Shown: in pieces, positions 29,233 through 40,239 of the stretch | How the letters are laid out: every line of letters begins with the position of its first letter | How positions within the stretch are numbered: position 1 is the stretch's first letter | Source: Rhynchopus euleeides | Lineage: Eukaryota; Euglenozoa; Diplonemea; Diplonemida; Diplonemidae | Assembly: GCA_963210315.1 (NCBI GenBank) | Contig: OY723250.1 | Location: 372,001-436,000 of the forward strand | Length of the DNA: 64,000 nt | Direction of reading: 5' to 3' | Notes under the pieces: model-generated | Told to the model about the DNA's origin: nothing | Databases searched by the model: none | Seen by the model: the letters and a program-made list of their open reading frames with translations, nothing else | Made by a program: the position numbers and the translations under genes

Positions 29233-31387
29233 CATGAATCTGCCCCGTTAACGGGTAACCGGTATTACCGGGTATTACCGGAAACCCGGTAATCGGCCTC
29301 CATTACCGGGTATTACCGGGTCAAAAACGGGTATTACCGGGTAAAATCGGGGGTATTACCGGGTCCGGTAATACCCGTTTTTGTATTACCGGGGATTTTC
29401 CGTGGGGATTTCCTTGGTACAGGGATGGTTCGTGGGGTGTCGCAGTGAATCAACTGCAGGGTTCTGGTGATCTTCCGTCTGGCAGTCCAAGGGAAGGTGC
29501 GCGGGGGGAATGTCAGGTGTTAGGTGACCCCCCTGCGTTATTCTGAAGGCCAGCCTCTGCAGCCCCTCCTGGCCCACCCCTCACAGGGGCGGCCCTGGGA
29601 ACACTGGGAGTGGGAACGGCTGGGGAACACCCACGTTCAGTACAACCAAGATCTATGAGGCAGGCTTTGCGGCATGGCGGTGGGGGGCTGTGTTGGCGTG
29701 GCATGCCCCGATGATACACAAACAAAGGTCGAGATAATGAGCCCAGGCCCTGATTCCAACACCTGTTCGTTCAACCAAGATCTATGAGGGACACACCCCT
29801 GTCTGTGCCTGTGTCCTCCGTGTGTTGCCTCCTCTCCCTCCCTCTTCAATGCACTTCATGGCCTGGTCCGCTTCCACGGAGGCAGAGCGTGTCGTCACAC
29901 AACAGGCCGTCCACGAGGCTAAGTTCTTTGAAACATGCATCATGACTTGTCCCGACTCGAACCAAGCTGATGATTTATCAGAGGGACCAGTAGCCAAGCA
30001 AGATGACAAGAAGCAGGCGCAACTCGTGCATATATTGAGGGCCTGGTCGAATCCACGTTTTGCTGGGACTTCTCTGGATTGCATCATATCGTAAGGGGTC
30101 GCTCAAATACCTTGCCGCACTAGCCCGGATCTTAGCTGCAGGTCCGGTACAGAGTGCCAGGTGCTCTTGTCAAGGGTGTCGCCAGAGAGGCTTCACATGG
30201 GAATGGGCGTCTTGCTGTGGAGCGTATCACAGAGGATTTCTCAAAATGGAAACGTGTCGACACCACAACTCCAGAACCAGCTCTTCCCGTCCACCTGCCC
30301 AAACCAGCCGTTGTCTGGGAGTCGTGAGGCCACCACGTGGGTCGACTGCAGGCTGGTTAGCTTCCGCTCATCATACACGGGGCGGATACCCTCAGCGTCC
30401 CGAAGGCAGGTGCGATTATCCACCTTGGCCCGGGGGCAGTCCAGTGGCGGGCCCGTGTTGAAGCCACCCCAGCAAATACAAGTCCGCTCACCGTACTGTG
30501 ACCTGCTGTGGCAGGAACCACAAGCCCGGCCACGCCAAGAAGCACCTCTCGGTACCATAATGCTCGTTGGCTGCTCGCAGGTAAGTGTTGCGACAAGCAC
30601 CCAGCCAGCAGAGCGATGTAACCGAATAACGGATCTGGCGTGACCAATCACTCGAGCCTGGAGTAGGAGAAGATGCACGCCTAGGAGGTTTCCCTGAACG
30701 AAGGATCGATAATTGGAAACGAGGAGCCCTTCGCTCTGTGCCACTGTGTGCCCAACTGTGCCACTTTGCAACCAGTTTGGTGACGCACCGTTTCTGCATT
30801 TCTGAGCCAAGGTCCTTAAATGATGGAAGCTATGGGAACAGTGCCTCTCTGTGATGGAACCTTCATTGGTTCAGAATGTGCCTGCCCCAAGACCCTGTTG
30901 GCCCAGGCAGTCACTGCCCCCAATGGAATGGTGCTCGCAGACTTTGGGAGAGGAAGGTGGCCCTACGATCACGCCTGTCTCATGTTATGCGTGTGTGTGA
31001 TCGACTGCCTGATCTGACGACACTGCCGGCTCTGGAAGGGCTCGGGTGGTGTGTGGGCACCGTGCAGTAGTCAGCACTGCTGCGACGGAAACTCGAAAAG
31101 TCTGCAGTGAGCCACACAAACCAGACGTGAACTGCGGAACCCGGCTTTCGATCACCCCATGCGCCATAGAATCCAACGTCGACCACAACACACTGCTAAG
31201 GGGAAGGGAATCAACCCACAAAACAAAGGGAAATTCCCATGGAAAATACCCGGTAGCGCTACCGGGCTATAACCGGGTATTACCGGGTATTACCGGGCAA
31301 ACGGGTATTACCGGACCCGGTAATACCCGTTTTTCGACCCGGTAATACCCGGTAATACCCGGTAGCCGTTAACGGGGCAGATTCATG
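29233..31387. mobile_element. 2.15-kb TIR element with GGTAATACC-type subterminal arrays
   Basis: Both ends share CATGAATCTGCCCCGTTAACGG in inverted orientation (from 29233 and back from 31387). Inside each end lies an array of near-palindromic CCGGGTATTACCGGG / CCCGGTAATACCCGG units (29256-29395 and 31240-31365). The middle (29400-31240) has no convincing frame; a 90-codon plus-strand frame at 29822-30094 matches nothing known. A 17-bp segment AACCAAGATCTATGAGG occurs twice (about 29643 and 29774). No clear target-site duplication was found. A non-autonomous DNA transposon with clustered transposase-type binding sites is the best reading. Confidence 0.65.
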
Positions 31388-32575
31388 GGAATCCATACTT
31401 CTTTGCGGCAGCTTCATCTCATGGATCATTGCTGCCACTGCCCGCTGTGCCTCTACAATGCGCAAAAAAAATAGGCATGACGACGTTGTGATGAGATCCG
31501 TCCACCCCTTCCCACTGGTCTGCACTTGAATACACCCCTCCCTCACAACCCCTCTGGGTTGAGAGATGCGTGATGGAGAGCACGGCGATCGAAATGCTGA
31601 GCCAAGCGAATCCTCCGTGCCTCGGCCATTTCCTCCCGCCGTAATATTTTTTTTTGTTGAGACATTTTTATTGCTTTGTTACGGAGAAGGCATACATGGG
31701 GCGACCCGGAGTGAGAAATCTGTTCCCTCTTGCTGACGCTTGCGTTGGCTGGAGCTTCAGGGGAAACAGCACGCCAGCGGCACGCTGTCAAGCACTTAAG
31801 AGAGAAGAATGAGAAACTGCTATAGGGGCACGGATGCACAGAAGTAATTGAAACTAAAAGAAGGGCCAGCGGAGGTAGTGAGGGGAGGCTTGGAGTAAAG
31901 ACACAGAGGTCCTGACTTCCACCTTCACTCAAAACACAAGGGGAAGAGGGAAGGGGGGGGGGGGCGTGTGGGGTGTGGGGGGGGGGGTGGCTAGGTGTGG
32001 CATAGTTGGGAGGACCCCTCTTCCCCCCCCGCCCTCCTCAGCAGGGCTGGGCTGATTGGTCTGCGGTTCCCCTTCCACCCCCTTCTCTTGGCTGCAATCG
32101 GGGATGTGTTGTTGGGAGAGAAATAAAAGGTCGGATGGGTTTTTTCCCCCTCCTCACACCCCCCACACCCTTGTTGGGCCCGCTGCCCTCCATTTTCTTT
32201 GGCGTTGACAATCACAAGCTAGGCTGGATCAGTCCCATGGCGACCCGCTTCCTGCAAGTAGGGAAACGGTGGGGCCCCATTTGTTTTGTATGAGAAGTGC
32301 ACACGTTCAAACCGGACATATCACACACACGCACACACACACACACCGATGTTTTAAATGTTTTTAAAAAAACCCGCATTTTTGTATTGACGTTTCGGCA
32401 AGAAGTCGGAGCGTGCTACAGCATCAACATAACCCACCTACCCTCTCCTCTAGATCACTATGAGCGAAGGCAGCAGCAGCGCGGACCAACTCCCCCATCC
32501 GCAGGCTGGGTGTGTCTGTCCCCCTCTTCGAACATCCTACCCAGTCGGGTCTCCTTTGCGGCAGGCGTCCCTGCA
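31388..32575. other. Gene-less spacer
   Basis: About 1.2 kb downstream of SGT on the gene strand. It has G-runs near 31957-31966 and 31979-31988 and a CA-rich tract at 32323-32346. No RNA gene or protein-like frame was seen. Confidence 0.4.
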
Positions 32576-34312
32576 TCACTGCGGGGGCTGGTTGGCGAAC
32601 AGGTTGGTGAACTTGCCCATCACGTCCATCACCTCGGGGTCGTTCATGTGCTTCATGATGGCCATGGGGCCCTCACGCTTCATGTCCTCCTGCAGCTGGG
32701 CGAACTTCGGGTTGTTCGCGAACTCCTCGTCACGCAGCTTCTCCATTGCCGCGCGCGACATCTGCCCGAAAGGCGTCGGGATCGTGTCGCCGTGCTCACC
32801 CTCGATACCTGTGTGGGTGTGTGCATTGTGTGGCAATTTGGGGCTCTGCGTTTGGAAGACACAGTACAGTGGCACACGGTATTCTTCTAGTTGAAAGTGT
32901 TCCCCCTCCCCGGTCCCCACTGCCCTCTTAGGGCCCGGCCATACCGGGCATGTTCTGCACGCCACCCTGGCCCCACATCTCGGCCATCTTGGACATGTCA
33001 GGCATGCCGCCCTCCCCAGTCATGTTCTGCGTCATGTTCTGCACCATCTGCCCGAAGGCAGGGTTCTGCATCACGCTCTGGGCCATCTGCTGGAACTGCG
33101 GGTTGGACATCATCTGCGAGATCGCACCCATGTCGAAGCCGGGCATGCCCGGGGGGCCGCCTGCCGCCACAGGGTTGGCCGCCTTCTCCTGCGCCGACAG
33201 CAGGTCCTGCTTGTAGCCCTCGTTCGCGGGGTCCAGCTCGCACGCCTTCTGGAAGGCCTCCACAGCAGCAGGGAAGTTCTGCAGGTAGAAGTGTGCTGTC
33301 CCGAGGCGCGAGTGGGCCTTGCTGTAGTCGGGCTTCAGCTGGGTCGACTTCTCGCAGTCACGCACAGCCTCCTTGTACTGCGACAGGTGGGTGTATGCCG
33401 CCGCACGGTTGCAGTAGTACACCCCGTTGGAGGGGTCCATCTCAATCGCCTTCGTGTAGTAGCCCACAGCGGACTTGTGCTGCCCCTTGGTCATGAGCTC
33501 GTTGCCCTTCGCCTTCAGCTGGTCCGCCGAGAGCCCCTCGTAGGGGTTGCTGCGGAGGGCGAACTTGGCACGCGCCTTCTCCTCCCGCCCCTTGTACTCA
33601 TCGGAGCCGGGCTCGCAGCCCTTGAAGTAGCCCTTCTCTGTGATCACGTCGAGGAACTCCTGCCACTTCTTCTCGTCGAACTCCGCCTCGTCATCCTCCT
33701 TGGGGAACACATCCACGAGGGCCACGGTCGACTTGTCCTCAGCGCTCAGACCGAAGGAGGTCTGCAGCAGCGCCTGGATCACCTCCAGCTGCTCGCTCTC
33801 AACCTTGCTGTGTGGGTGTGGGTGTGGGTGTGGTGTGGTGTGGGTGTTGGGAGTCTTCGGTCGGACATAAGACACAAAACATCAATATCAAAAACGCGTC
33901 TCGTGGGAGATGGGGGTAACTCAGCCACCGCTTTTCCGTTGCATTAGGCACCGTTCAGTGCAAAAGCTGACGTACGGAGGGGCGAAGGCAGGGAGCAAAA
34001 CACCACTCGTTGGCCTGATGAAGGGTGGTGTTTGTTCCGTTCGCCCCCCTTCCAACCTTGCAAGAAAACTGTTGTTGCAAGTGGTAGAAAAACAAATACG
34101 CACAGGGAAGTCGTCTTCTCTAGTCCTCCCTTGACTCCCTAGTCGCACCGAAGGTGCTTAAACAAGTTTACTGAATGAGGCAGTTGCCCTCCCCCAAGTG
34201 GCAGAGCCAAAGGATGTGCAGGAGAGACATGGCTGGCATACCCAGACGTCCCCAGGAAGTCGAGAAAGCTGAGCACGATGCTCTTCTCGTGCTGCGTCGC
34301 CTGTCCCGCCAT
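32576..34312 (-). CDS. SGT/SGTA-type TPR co-chaperone (spliced)
   Basis: Three exons: 34242-34312, 32945-33807 and 32576-32808. Joined they give 388 residues, with donors GTATGC and GTATGG and acceptors CACACAG. Residues 1-48 match the SGT N-terminal dimerisation fold (SIVLSFLDFL..., then LEVIQALLQTSFGL), which in known proteins docks the ubiquitin-like domain of Get5/Bag6. Residues about 119-220 are three TPR repeats that would bind Hsp70/Hsp90 C-termini. Residues 250-310 and 340-384 are Met/Gln/Asn-Pro-rich STI1-like segments that bind hydrophobic tails of membrane-protein clients. The role is hand-off of tail-anchored and misfolded proteins in the cytosol. Residues 50-112 between dimerisation and TPR regions are an acidic/basic linker longer than in the human protein (from family knowledge). 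An acceptor-like CCTTGCAG ends 15 bases upstream of the ATG. Confidence 0.9.
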
Positions 34313-35137
34313 GATGCCTTGAGATGCCTGCAAGGGTGGTGGTGTGCTGCACTGGGGGTTGCAGGGAACGGAGAGAAAGATACTGCCTGCCCTGCGGCTG
34401 CCTCGTCGTGTTTGTGGAAAACATGGCGACGCAAGCCCTCAGCGCGAAATGCTGGGGGAGTCATGATCTGCGCGCGGGGAGACAAAGGCGACTGTTGTAT
34501 GAGCCACCCTGCCGACACAGCGCGAAGGGGCGATACCCCACGTGTGCAGGCACTGAGTGGCAGCGAACCGAAAACAGAAGAAAAAAGGGGGGGGGAATGG
34601 GCGGGGTGCGCGATCCTATTTCCAAACCCACAGACACGATACAGCGTGTATGCGACAAATGCGGAGAAGCGGGGGCGCGACATATCACTCTTTCAATCAC
34701 AGGTGGTGGTGGTGTAAGCCCACGCTGCTTCCCCCTTCCCCCGACCCGCAGCAGCAGTTCAAAGACACCTCCTCGCTGCAGAGCCCCCTGGAGGGGCGTT
34801 GCAGACCAACACTGGGTGGAGTCGCTCATCTGCCTGTTGCTGGCATCTGGGCTGCCCACCTTCTCCAGTGAGGGTCAGTCTAACCAGTGCGCGTGCCATC
34901 CAAATTGGCTTCGGAGAGAAAAAAGATCGCTTTTTGTTATCAACACCACCCACCCCTTCGGCCTGTCACATGCAGGGCAGAGACACAAGTGACGATCTAC
35001 ACCCCCCCTCCCCCCCCCCCCCCACCGCTGCTGCCGCTGCTCTAAGTCTCTCGGGTGTGTTTCTCGCAAAAACAAACGGTGGGTATCCCTTCAGGCCCCT
35101 TCTTCCGGATTTGCACCACATCCGGCAACAGAGGTTT
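34313..35137. other. Spacer between TBC and SGT genes
   Basis: 825 bp serving as 3' flank of the TBC gene and 5' flank of SGT. It includes a C-run at 35005-35025. No gene-like frame. Confidence 0.4.
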
Positions 35138-36733
35138 TCATTTCTTCTTCTTCTCCTTATCCTTCGCCTCCTTCTTGTTGAAAAGGTTCTTCAGACGCGC
35201 CCTCACCTTGCGCTGGGGGCTGGACACAGACCCGTCGTCAAACAGGGTGGCGCTCCCGCCACCCTTCACCGGGGTGCCCACCTCGCTGCCGCTGCCGCCC
35301 TGCTCACTGCACGCCTGGCTTGCCTTCAGCTTCTCACGAGCTTCTGCGAGATCTTCCAGGGAGAAAGCCACGCCAGCAGAAGAGCGAATGAGGGCAACCG
35401 GGTCGTGCAGCCCAAGCATATAGTCGTTGATAATCTGCACCGCCAGCTGGAACCCGTTCTCCTCCTGCAGGGGCAGCAGCTGCGGCGCCAGCTCCTCCAG
35501 CACCGCGATGGTGAAGCGGAAGAGGAAGGGCACGCCCTCGCGGAAGTATTCATCCCACAGCAGCAGGACCGCCCCCAGGGGGACCACGTCGATGAACAGG
35601 CAGAGGAACCACCGCACCGAGAAGTACTCCACTCGCACCCCGATCTCCTCAAACTTCGCCGCGACGGCGGAGGTGCCTGGGTGCGTCTCGAGGAGTCCCT
35701 TCAGGATGACCTGGTCCGACACGCAGTTCGACAGCTTCATGCCGTAGTAGCCTGCGTTGTACTTCGCACCGGACACCACCGCCTTTAACAGGTTGTACGC
35801 TGCAGGCTCCGACCGCACGACAAGGAGGAGGACACCTGCGATGAAATTCATGCTCTGGCAATACCCGTCGGGGATGGAGTAGCTCGCAGCGCACAGAACT
35901 CTGTGCAGCTTATAGAAGCACAGGCTCTGCGCGCCTTCATAGTGTATGTTTGTGGGGAAGGTCCGCATCATGTCCTTCCGTATCGCCTTCTCGGAGGGCG
36001 TCTTCTCCACCAGCCCGCGCACCAAACTCCTGTGGTATTCAGCCAGCCCGCTGTGCTGCGTCAGACCCACCGCGGCGAGCCACCCCGCCGCACGCTCCTC
36101 CGGGCACCGGAACCCTGGCGGGAGCGCCGCGGGGGTGAGGGGACCGCCTCCGCCGCCGCCCCCAACACCAACACCAACACCCTCTGCCCTGCAGGCGTCG
36201 CCATCGTCGTCTTCGATGAGAAATCCGAATGTGTCGCACACCTTCCCGTCAAGGCTGAGATGCCCCGGCAGACCCAGCCGGTGCGGCGGCACCCGATCCT
36301 GCAGAGGGTGCGCCGCAGCAGCGGTGTCATCGGATGGGTCTGAGTCACCCGATGACGACGCGGTGTCCGGCTCCGGCCCCCACTGCTCCGCAAGCTCTGC
36401 GAAGAGTGCGTCCGTCCTGCCGCGGTAGGCTGCGAGGAGGTGGTTGCAGCTCCCCATGTGGTATGGGGCGTGCGCTGCGAAGAACTTCTTCAGGCGGAGG
36501 GCCGCAGAGGGGGCGCCCCGGGTGGGCCGGGTGGGCCCGGGGGGCGAGCCGCTCCCGCCGGGGGGGTGGGGTGCGGTGTGGCACCGCTCGCGCCGCCGCC
36601 TCGCCCTCCGGCAGTCGTCGAGGTGGCGGTCGATCCCATCGATGAAGTCGCTGAAATCAAAATCCGCATAATACGGCTGCTGCTGTGTGAGGCTCAATAG
36701 CCCCGCCTCACCAGGTTCGCCAACAAGAGACAT
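35138..36733 (-). CDS. TBC-domain Rab GTPase-activating protein
   Basis: 531 residues from the ATG at 36733. A GTG 18 bases upstream merely extends the frame. No intron is needed. The TBC domain spans about 235-440: the arginine-finger motif IRKDMMRTFP (Arg257) and the glutamine-finger motif YCQSMNF (Gln293) are both present, followed by SVRWFLCLF and WDEYFREG. It should accelerate GTP hydrolysis by a Rab and so switch off a membrane-traffic step. The N-terminal 230 residues are Arg- and Pro-rich low complexity with a DFDFSDFIDGIDRHLDD start and a Gly run. The C-terminus (445-531) is Ser/Gly-rich and ends in a very basic KKEAKDKEKKKK tail. The Rab partner cannot be read from sequence. Stop is TGA. 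Confidence 0.88.
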   Translation of the reverse strand: MSLVGEPGEAGLLSLTQQQPYYADFDFSDFIDGIDRHLDDCRRARRRRERCHTAPHPPGGSGSPPGPTRPTRGAPSAALRLKKFFAAHAPYHMGSCNHLLAAYRGRTDALFAELAEQWGPEPDTASSSGDSDPSDDTAAAAHPLQDRVPPHRLGLPGHLSLDGKVCDTFGFLIEDDDGDACRAEGVGVGVGGGGGGGPLTPAALPPGFRCPEERAAGWLAAVGLTQHSGLAEYHRSLVRGLVEKTPSEKAIRKDMMRTFPTNIHYEGAQSLCFYKLHRVLCAASYSIPDGYCQSMNFIAGVLLLVVRSEPAAYNLLKAVVSGAKYNAGYYGMKLSNCVSDQVILKGLLETHPGTSAVAAKFEEIGVRVEYFSVRWFLCLFIDVVPLGAVLLLWDEYFREGVPFLFRFTIAVLEELAPQLLPLQEENGFQLAVQIINDYMLGLHDPVALIRSSAGVAFSLEDLAEAREKLKASQACSEQGGSGSEVGTPVKGGGSATLFDDGSVSSPQRKVRARLKNLFNKKEAKDKEKKKK

Positions 36734-37407
36734 GCATGCCCCACGCCGCACGCTGCCTGCTTGAATGGTGTGTGTGGGTCAAAGGTAGAATTTTAAAGTG
36801 ATTGAAAGGTGTGTGGGGTGGTGGTGGTGGGGGTGGATGGGCGAAGGTTGCAAAGCCAGCAATCGCGCGGGGGAGGGAGGGTGGGTGGCAGGTGAGGGAT
36901 GTTTTTCTCTCTGGCTCGGCGGATCCAATAGAATTCTTTTTTGCACACACGATGGTGGGGCAGCAGGGGGTGTTGCTGGGGAGGGGTGTGCTGGACGTGG
37001 CACTGATGTTGGGTTGTCCCCCCGCCAGCACATCCCCTGCTGCTGCGGAATGAAATCGGAAGCATCGGAAACAACGAAACGGGGGAGAAGAACAAGGGGG
37101 CCGGTGCGCAGGGGAGGGGGTAGTCCCCTCGCCCTGGGCAACAGATGCGACCCTCGTCGCCCACGTTGAAAAAGCACACAAAAATTGTACAACAGAGGTT
37201 CTTCTTGAGGTCTTGTGATGAGGCAAAAAACAAACGAAAATAAATGAACAGAGTCAGCAGCACATAATTTTGCACAAAATTTGAAACACACGATTTCACA
37301 AGGCAGCGAACCGCCTTGCAACGGGGGACACGCGATACACAAAGCTGCTTTCACACGGAGTGCGTCTGCTCCGCCAGAGGGGGCAGCAGACGCTATTCAT
37401 TCAACGA
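36734..37407. other. Spacer between carboxypeptidase and TBC genes
   Basis: 674 bp with TGG/GGT-rich and T-rich tracts. Nothing gene-like. Confidence 0.4.
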
Positions 37408-38733
37408 TCAGTTCCAGTTCTTCCCGTTGACGAAGGTGTCGATCATCGACAGGGCGGCCTCCGGCTGGTCGGCCGGGACCATGTGGCCCGCAAGGTGGAC
37501 CTGCAGGAAGGTGAAGCCGTTGTAGGTGCGGTAGAACCCGGCCTCCTTGCCGCTGGCGTGCCACTTGTTGTCCCCAGCGGCGTTGAAGCCCTGGGTGCCC
37601 GTCCAGGGCAGCGACATGGTCCACGCCTTGTTGCCGATCCAGTTGCAGATGTAGTCGACGTCACCGGCGTAGATCAGCACGCGCACGCCGTTCTGCAGCA
37701 GGTCGGGCACCATGTCCTGGTAGTTCTTCATCCAGTCGCCAGCGAACTGCGCGTTCACGTCGTAGTTGCAGCTCTCCCACTTCGAGTTCACACCGATCTG
37801 GTCCTGCAGCGTCTTCGAGTTCAGGAACGTGTCGATGTTGGAGAAGTCGTAGCACAGGGGCTTCACCTTGCACTGCTCACGGAAGTCGTAGGGGTTCAGC
37901 CCCGTGGCGGAGTAGGGCGCCACCAGGTACTCGTTGCACAGCACCTGCGCCTCCTTGCACTGCAGGGTGCTCCCCCCGTTGTTGCACCGCTTGATCAGGT
38001 TGGTGCAGGTCGGCACGTGCGACATCATCTTGGTGTACGTGGCCTCCGTGATGACAGGCTTGCCCTGCACCTCGATGGACCAGTTGTACGCCATCTGCGG
38101 GTAGTAGCCGTACTGCACCTCGGGGTCCGTCAGCCCGTTGCCGACACCCAGACCCGCCAGGTTGATCTTGATACCCTCACCCGCCTGCGCACCCTTCCAC
38201 ACACGGTGTGCCGTGGCAGGGGCGTAGTGCCCCCCGTAGGACTCACCGAAGATGAAGAACTCGGTGTTCCACTCGGGGTGGTCCGCGAACAGCGCCTGCA
38301 GGAAGGAGTACATGTCGTTCGCCACACCAGTCTCGTCCTTGTCGTCCATCTCACCGGTGCTGAACCCGACGCCGGCAGGCTGGTCGATGTAGATCAGGTT
38401 CGCGAACGAGTTCCACGAGTAGGGGTTCAGCGTGGTGTTGGTCCCGGCAGCGTTGACGTGGCACGGCCCGTTCTCAAACAGCATGGCCAGCTCCGACGAG
38501 CACCCAGGCCCGCCAGTCATCCACAGGATGGTGGGGGTGTTGGCAGACTTGTTGCGCGCCTCGTACGCCCAGTAGAAGTACTGCTTCTTGTCGCTGTCAA
38601 TCGAGTACTTCCCCGCGTACTGCTTCACGGTGGGGTCGCAGATGGTGGGGTTCTTCTGGTCGACAAGGCGGCCCGTCTGCTCCCACGCCTGGGCAGCAGC
38701 GGCCAGCATGGCCAGCGGCAGGAGGGCACGCAT
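37408..38733 (-). CDS. Serine carboxypeptidase, family S10
   Basis: 441 residues, intronless, from the ATG at 38733. This start gives a clean signal peptide (MRALLPLAMLAAAAQA). The family's WMTGGPGCSS substrate motif is at 71-80. The catalytic triad is Ser165 (GESYGG), Asp360 (YAGDVDYICNWIG) and His417 (AGHMVP). Full length agrees with carboxypeptidase Y and cathepsin A cores. It would be imported into the ER and act in the lysosome or vacuole, trimming C-terminal residues of peptides. Many N-glycosylation sequons (for example NKS at 61 and NTT at 99) fit a secretory protein. The ATG lies only about 90 bp from the divergent truncated LINE A2, so the insertion sits in its promoter or 5' leader. 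Acceptor-like CCCTGCAG lies about 20 bases upstream of the ATG. Codon use is strongly GC3. Confidence 0.95.
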   Translation of the reverse strand: MRALLPLAMLAAAAQAWEQTGRLVDQKNPTICDPTVKQYAGKYSIDSDKKQYFYWAYEARNKSANTPTILWMTGGPGCSSELAMLFENGPCHVNAAGTNTTLNPYSWNSFANLIYIDQPAGVGFSTGEMDDKDETGVANDMYSFLQALFADHPEWNTEFFIFGESYGGHYAPATAHRVWKGAQAGEGIKINLAGLGVGNGLTDPEVQYGYYPQMAYNWSIEVQGKPVITEATYTKMMSHVPTCTNLIKRCNNGGSTLQCKEAQVLCNEYLVAPYSATGLNPYDFREQCKVKPLCYDFSNIDTFLNSKTLQDQIGVNSKWESCNYDVNAQFAGDWMKNYQDMVPDLLQNGVRVLIYAGDVDYICNWIGNKAWTMSLPWTGTQGFNAAGDNKWHASGKEAGFYRTYNGFTFLQVHLAGHMVPADQPEAALSMIDTFVNGKNWN

Positions 38734-38823
38734 GATCCTAACTTTCTTACTGATGACCTGCAGGGATGACTGTGTAGCTGCGACAGGCAGGGCAGAACGG
38801 ACACCACACACACACACACACAC

Positions 38824-40149
38824 ATGGACTTCGAGCTGTCGACGGGCCTCACCCTCCCAGACACCGTGACACGCCGCATCCGCCCCCCTACCCACGTGGA
38901 CCCGAATAAGAAGGGTGCGAGGGAGGCCCGCCCGCGCATTCCTGCAGACACGGCCCCGGGGCTCACCCTGTACTTTGACGGTGGCGCGCGCGACAACGGC
39001 ACCCCCTTCGCTGTGGCGGGGGCAGGGGCGGTGCTGTACCAAGACGGCTGCAAGGTCTCAGAGAAAGTGCTCCCGCTGCTGAACGTGCGTAGCAACAACA
39101 TTGCTGAGTACGAGGCGCTACGAGCAGGCCTGCGCCTCCTCGAGAGGGGCGATGCCCCTGAGGGCCCAGTCACAGTGCGAGGCGACTCCCAGGTGGTGCT
39201 GCGGCAGCTCCGAGGGGAATCCCTGTGCCGGGATGCCGCCCTCCGTCCTCTTTTCCTCAGCACGTCCGCGCTGGCTGCGGACCTCCAACCGAGGTTCACT
39301 CTCACGTATGAGCATGTGAAGAGGGAATCCAACACCGATGCTGACGCCCTCAGCAACGCCGCGATGGATGAGGCTGAAAGGCTGGGGGCCTCGCGGCAGA
39401 AGCTCCAGCAGGACCTCACGGTGTTCCAGAGCAGTATCCTAGGGAAAGCCGCCTCGCTGAAAGGACTCTGCAGTATGGTGACGAAAGTGGGCAAAGGGCC
39501 CTGGCATTGCGGTCATGCTGCCAACTCAACGGTCCTCACGGCTCTCGGCGGAACTGTGGCGGCGGGCCTGTCGAGGAGGGCCCAACTGAACCCTGCCACT
39601 GAATCGGTGATGCGCAGCCTCCAAGCACACCTGGCTGAGCCAGTCCACAGCCGGCAAGATACGGTATTCCATGACCGCGGAATGGCGTGGGCCGCCACCT
39701 TCGCCCCACAGCCGCACTACCCAGAGGGCTGGCAGCAGCCGGCCCAGCAGTGGGCGGCGCGCGGTCGGCAGGCCAACAGCCGGGTGGGACGCCCATGGGA
39801 GCGGAGGGGCGCTGCCCCCCGTACTGCCCCCCCTGGTGCCAGGAGGAACGCAAAGGTGCTTGCCTGCAAGTTGCATTGGAAGCCCCGTTGCTCGGCATGC
39901 CAAAAGCGACGCCTCCCAGAGGAGGTGTGCTGCCGCAACCACCACAAAGAGGGGGACGGGCTCCCGGTCACTATGGGCTTCTGCAAACGCCACAGCATGG
40001 ACCGATGCGGTGACTGCTACAGCGATGGCAAATCACTAACACATTGCTGCCACACACACCACGCTGGCTATGCTGCACGCCCTCCTCCCCGGAGTGGCAC
40101 TGAGTTGGCCCCACACTCTAACCCGAGTGGGGCCTCCGCTGTGACGTAG
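38824..40149 (+). pseudogene. LINE A2 fragment: intact RNase H plus C-terminal zinc region
   Basis: 441 open codons. The ATG was created by the junction of the CA tract with the truncated element (...CACATGGACTTCG), not inherited from ORF2. The RNase H motifs YFDGG, AEYEAL, RGDSQ and NTDADALSN are all intact, as is the Cys/His-rich C-terminus, and the stop is the normal ORF2 TAG. It cannot retrotranspose by itself because the RT and endonuclease are gone. Whether it is expressed as a free RNase H is unknown. It is divergent from, and very close to, the carboxypeptidase gene. Confidence 0.85.
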
Positions 40150-40208
40150 AAGTGGGCGGGGGTGGGCAATGATCCGCGCAGGATCTCCCCACACAAAACG
40201 TGGTCACC
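38826..40208 (+). mobile_element. LINE family A, 5'-truncated copy A2
   Basis: Covers only the RNase H, C-terminal zinc region and 3' UTR, and is very similar to copy A1, so it is a young insertion. Target duplication: GCAGGGCAGAACGGACA at 38787-38803 and GCAGGGCAGAAGGACA at 40224-40239, with one base lost. CA tracts lie just inside the duplication at both ends. 5' truncation and a long target duplication are typical of target-primed reverse transcription. Confidence 0.88.
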
Positions 40209-40239
40209 ACACACACACACACAGCAGGGCAGAAGGACA

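Noticed and set aside
29822..30094. 90-codon plus-strand frame inside the TIR element as a transposase remnant
   Set aside because: Too short, with no catalytic motif or similarity that I recognise.
37408..39042. Carboxypeptidase starting upstream within the LINE A2 region
   Set aside because: The extension is antisense LINE and CA repeat; the ATG at 38733 gives a typical signal peptide.
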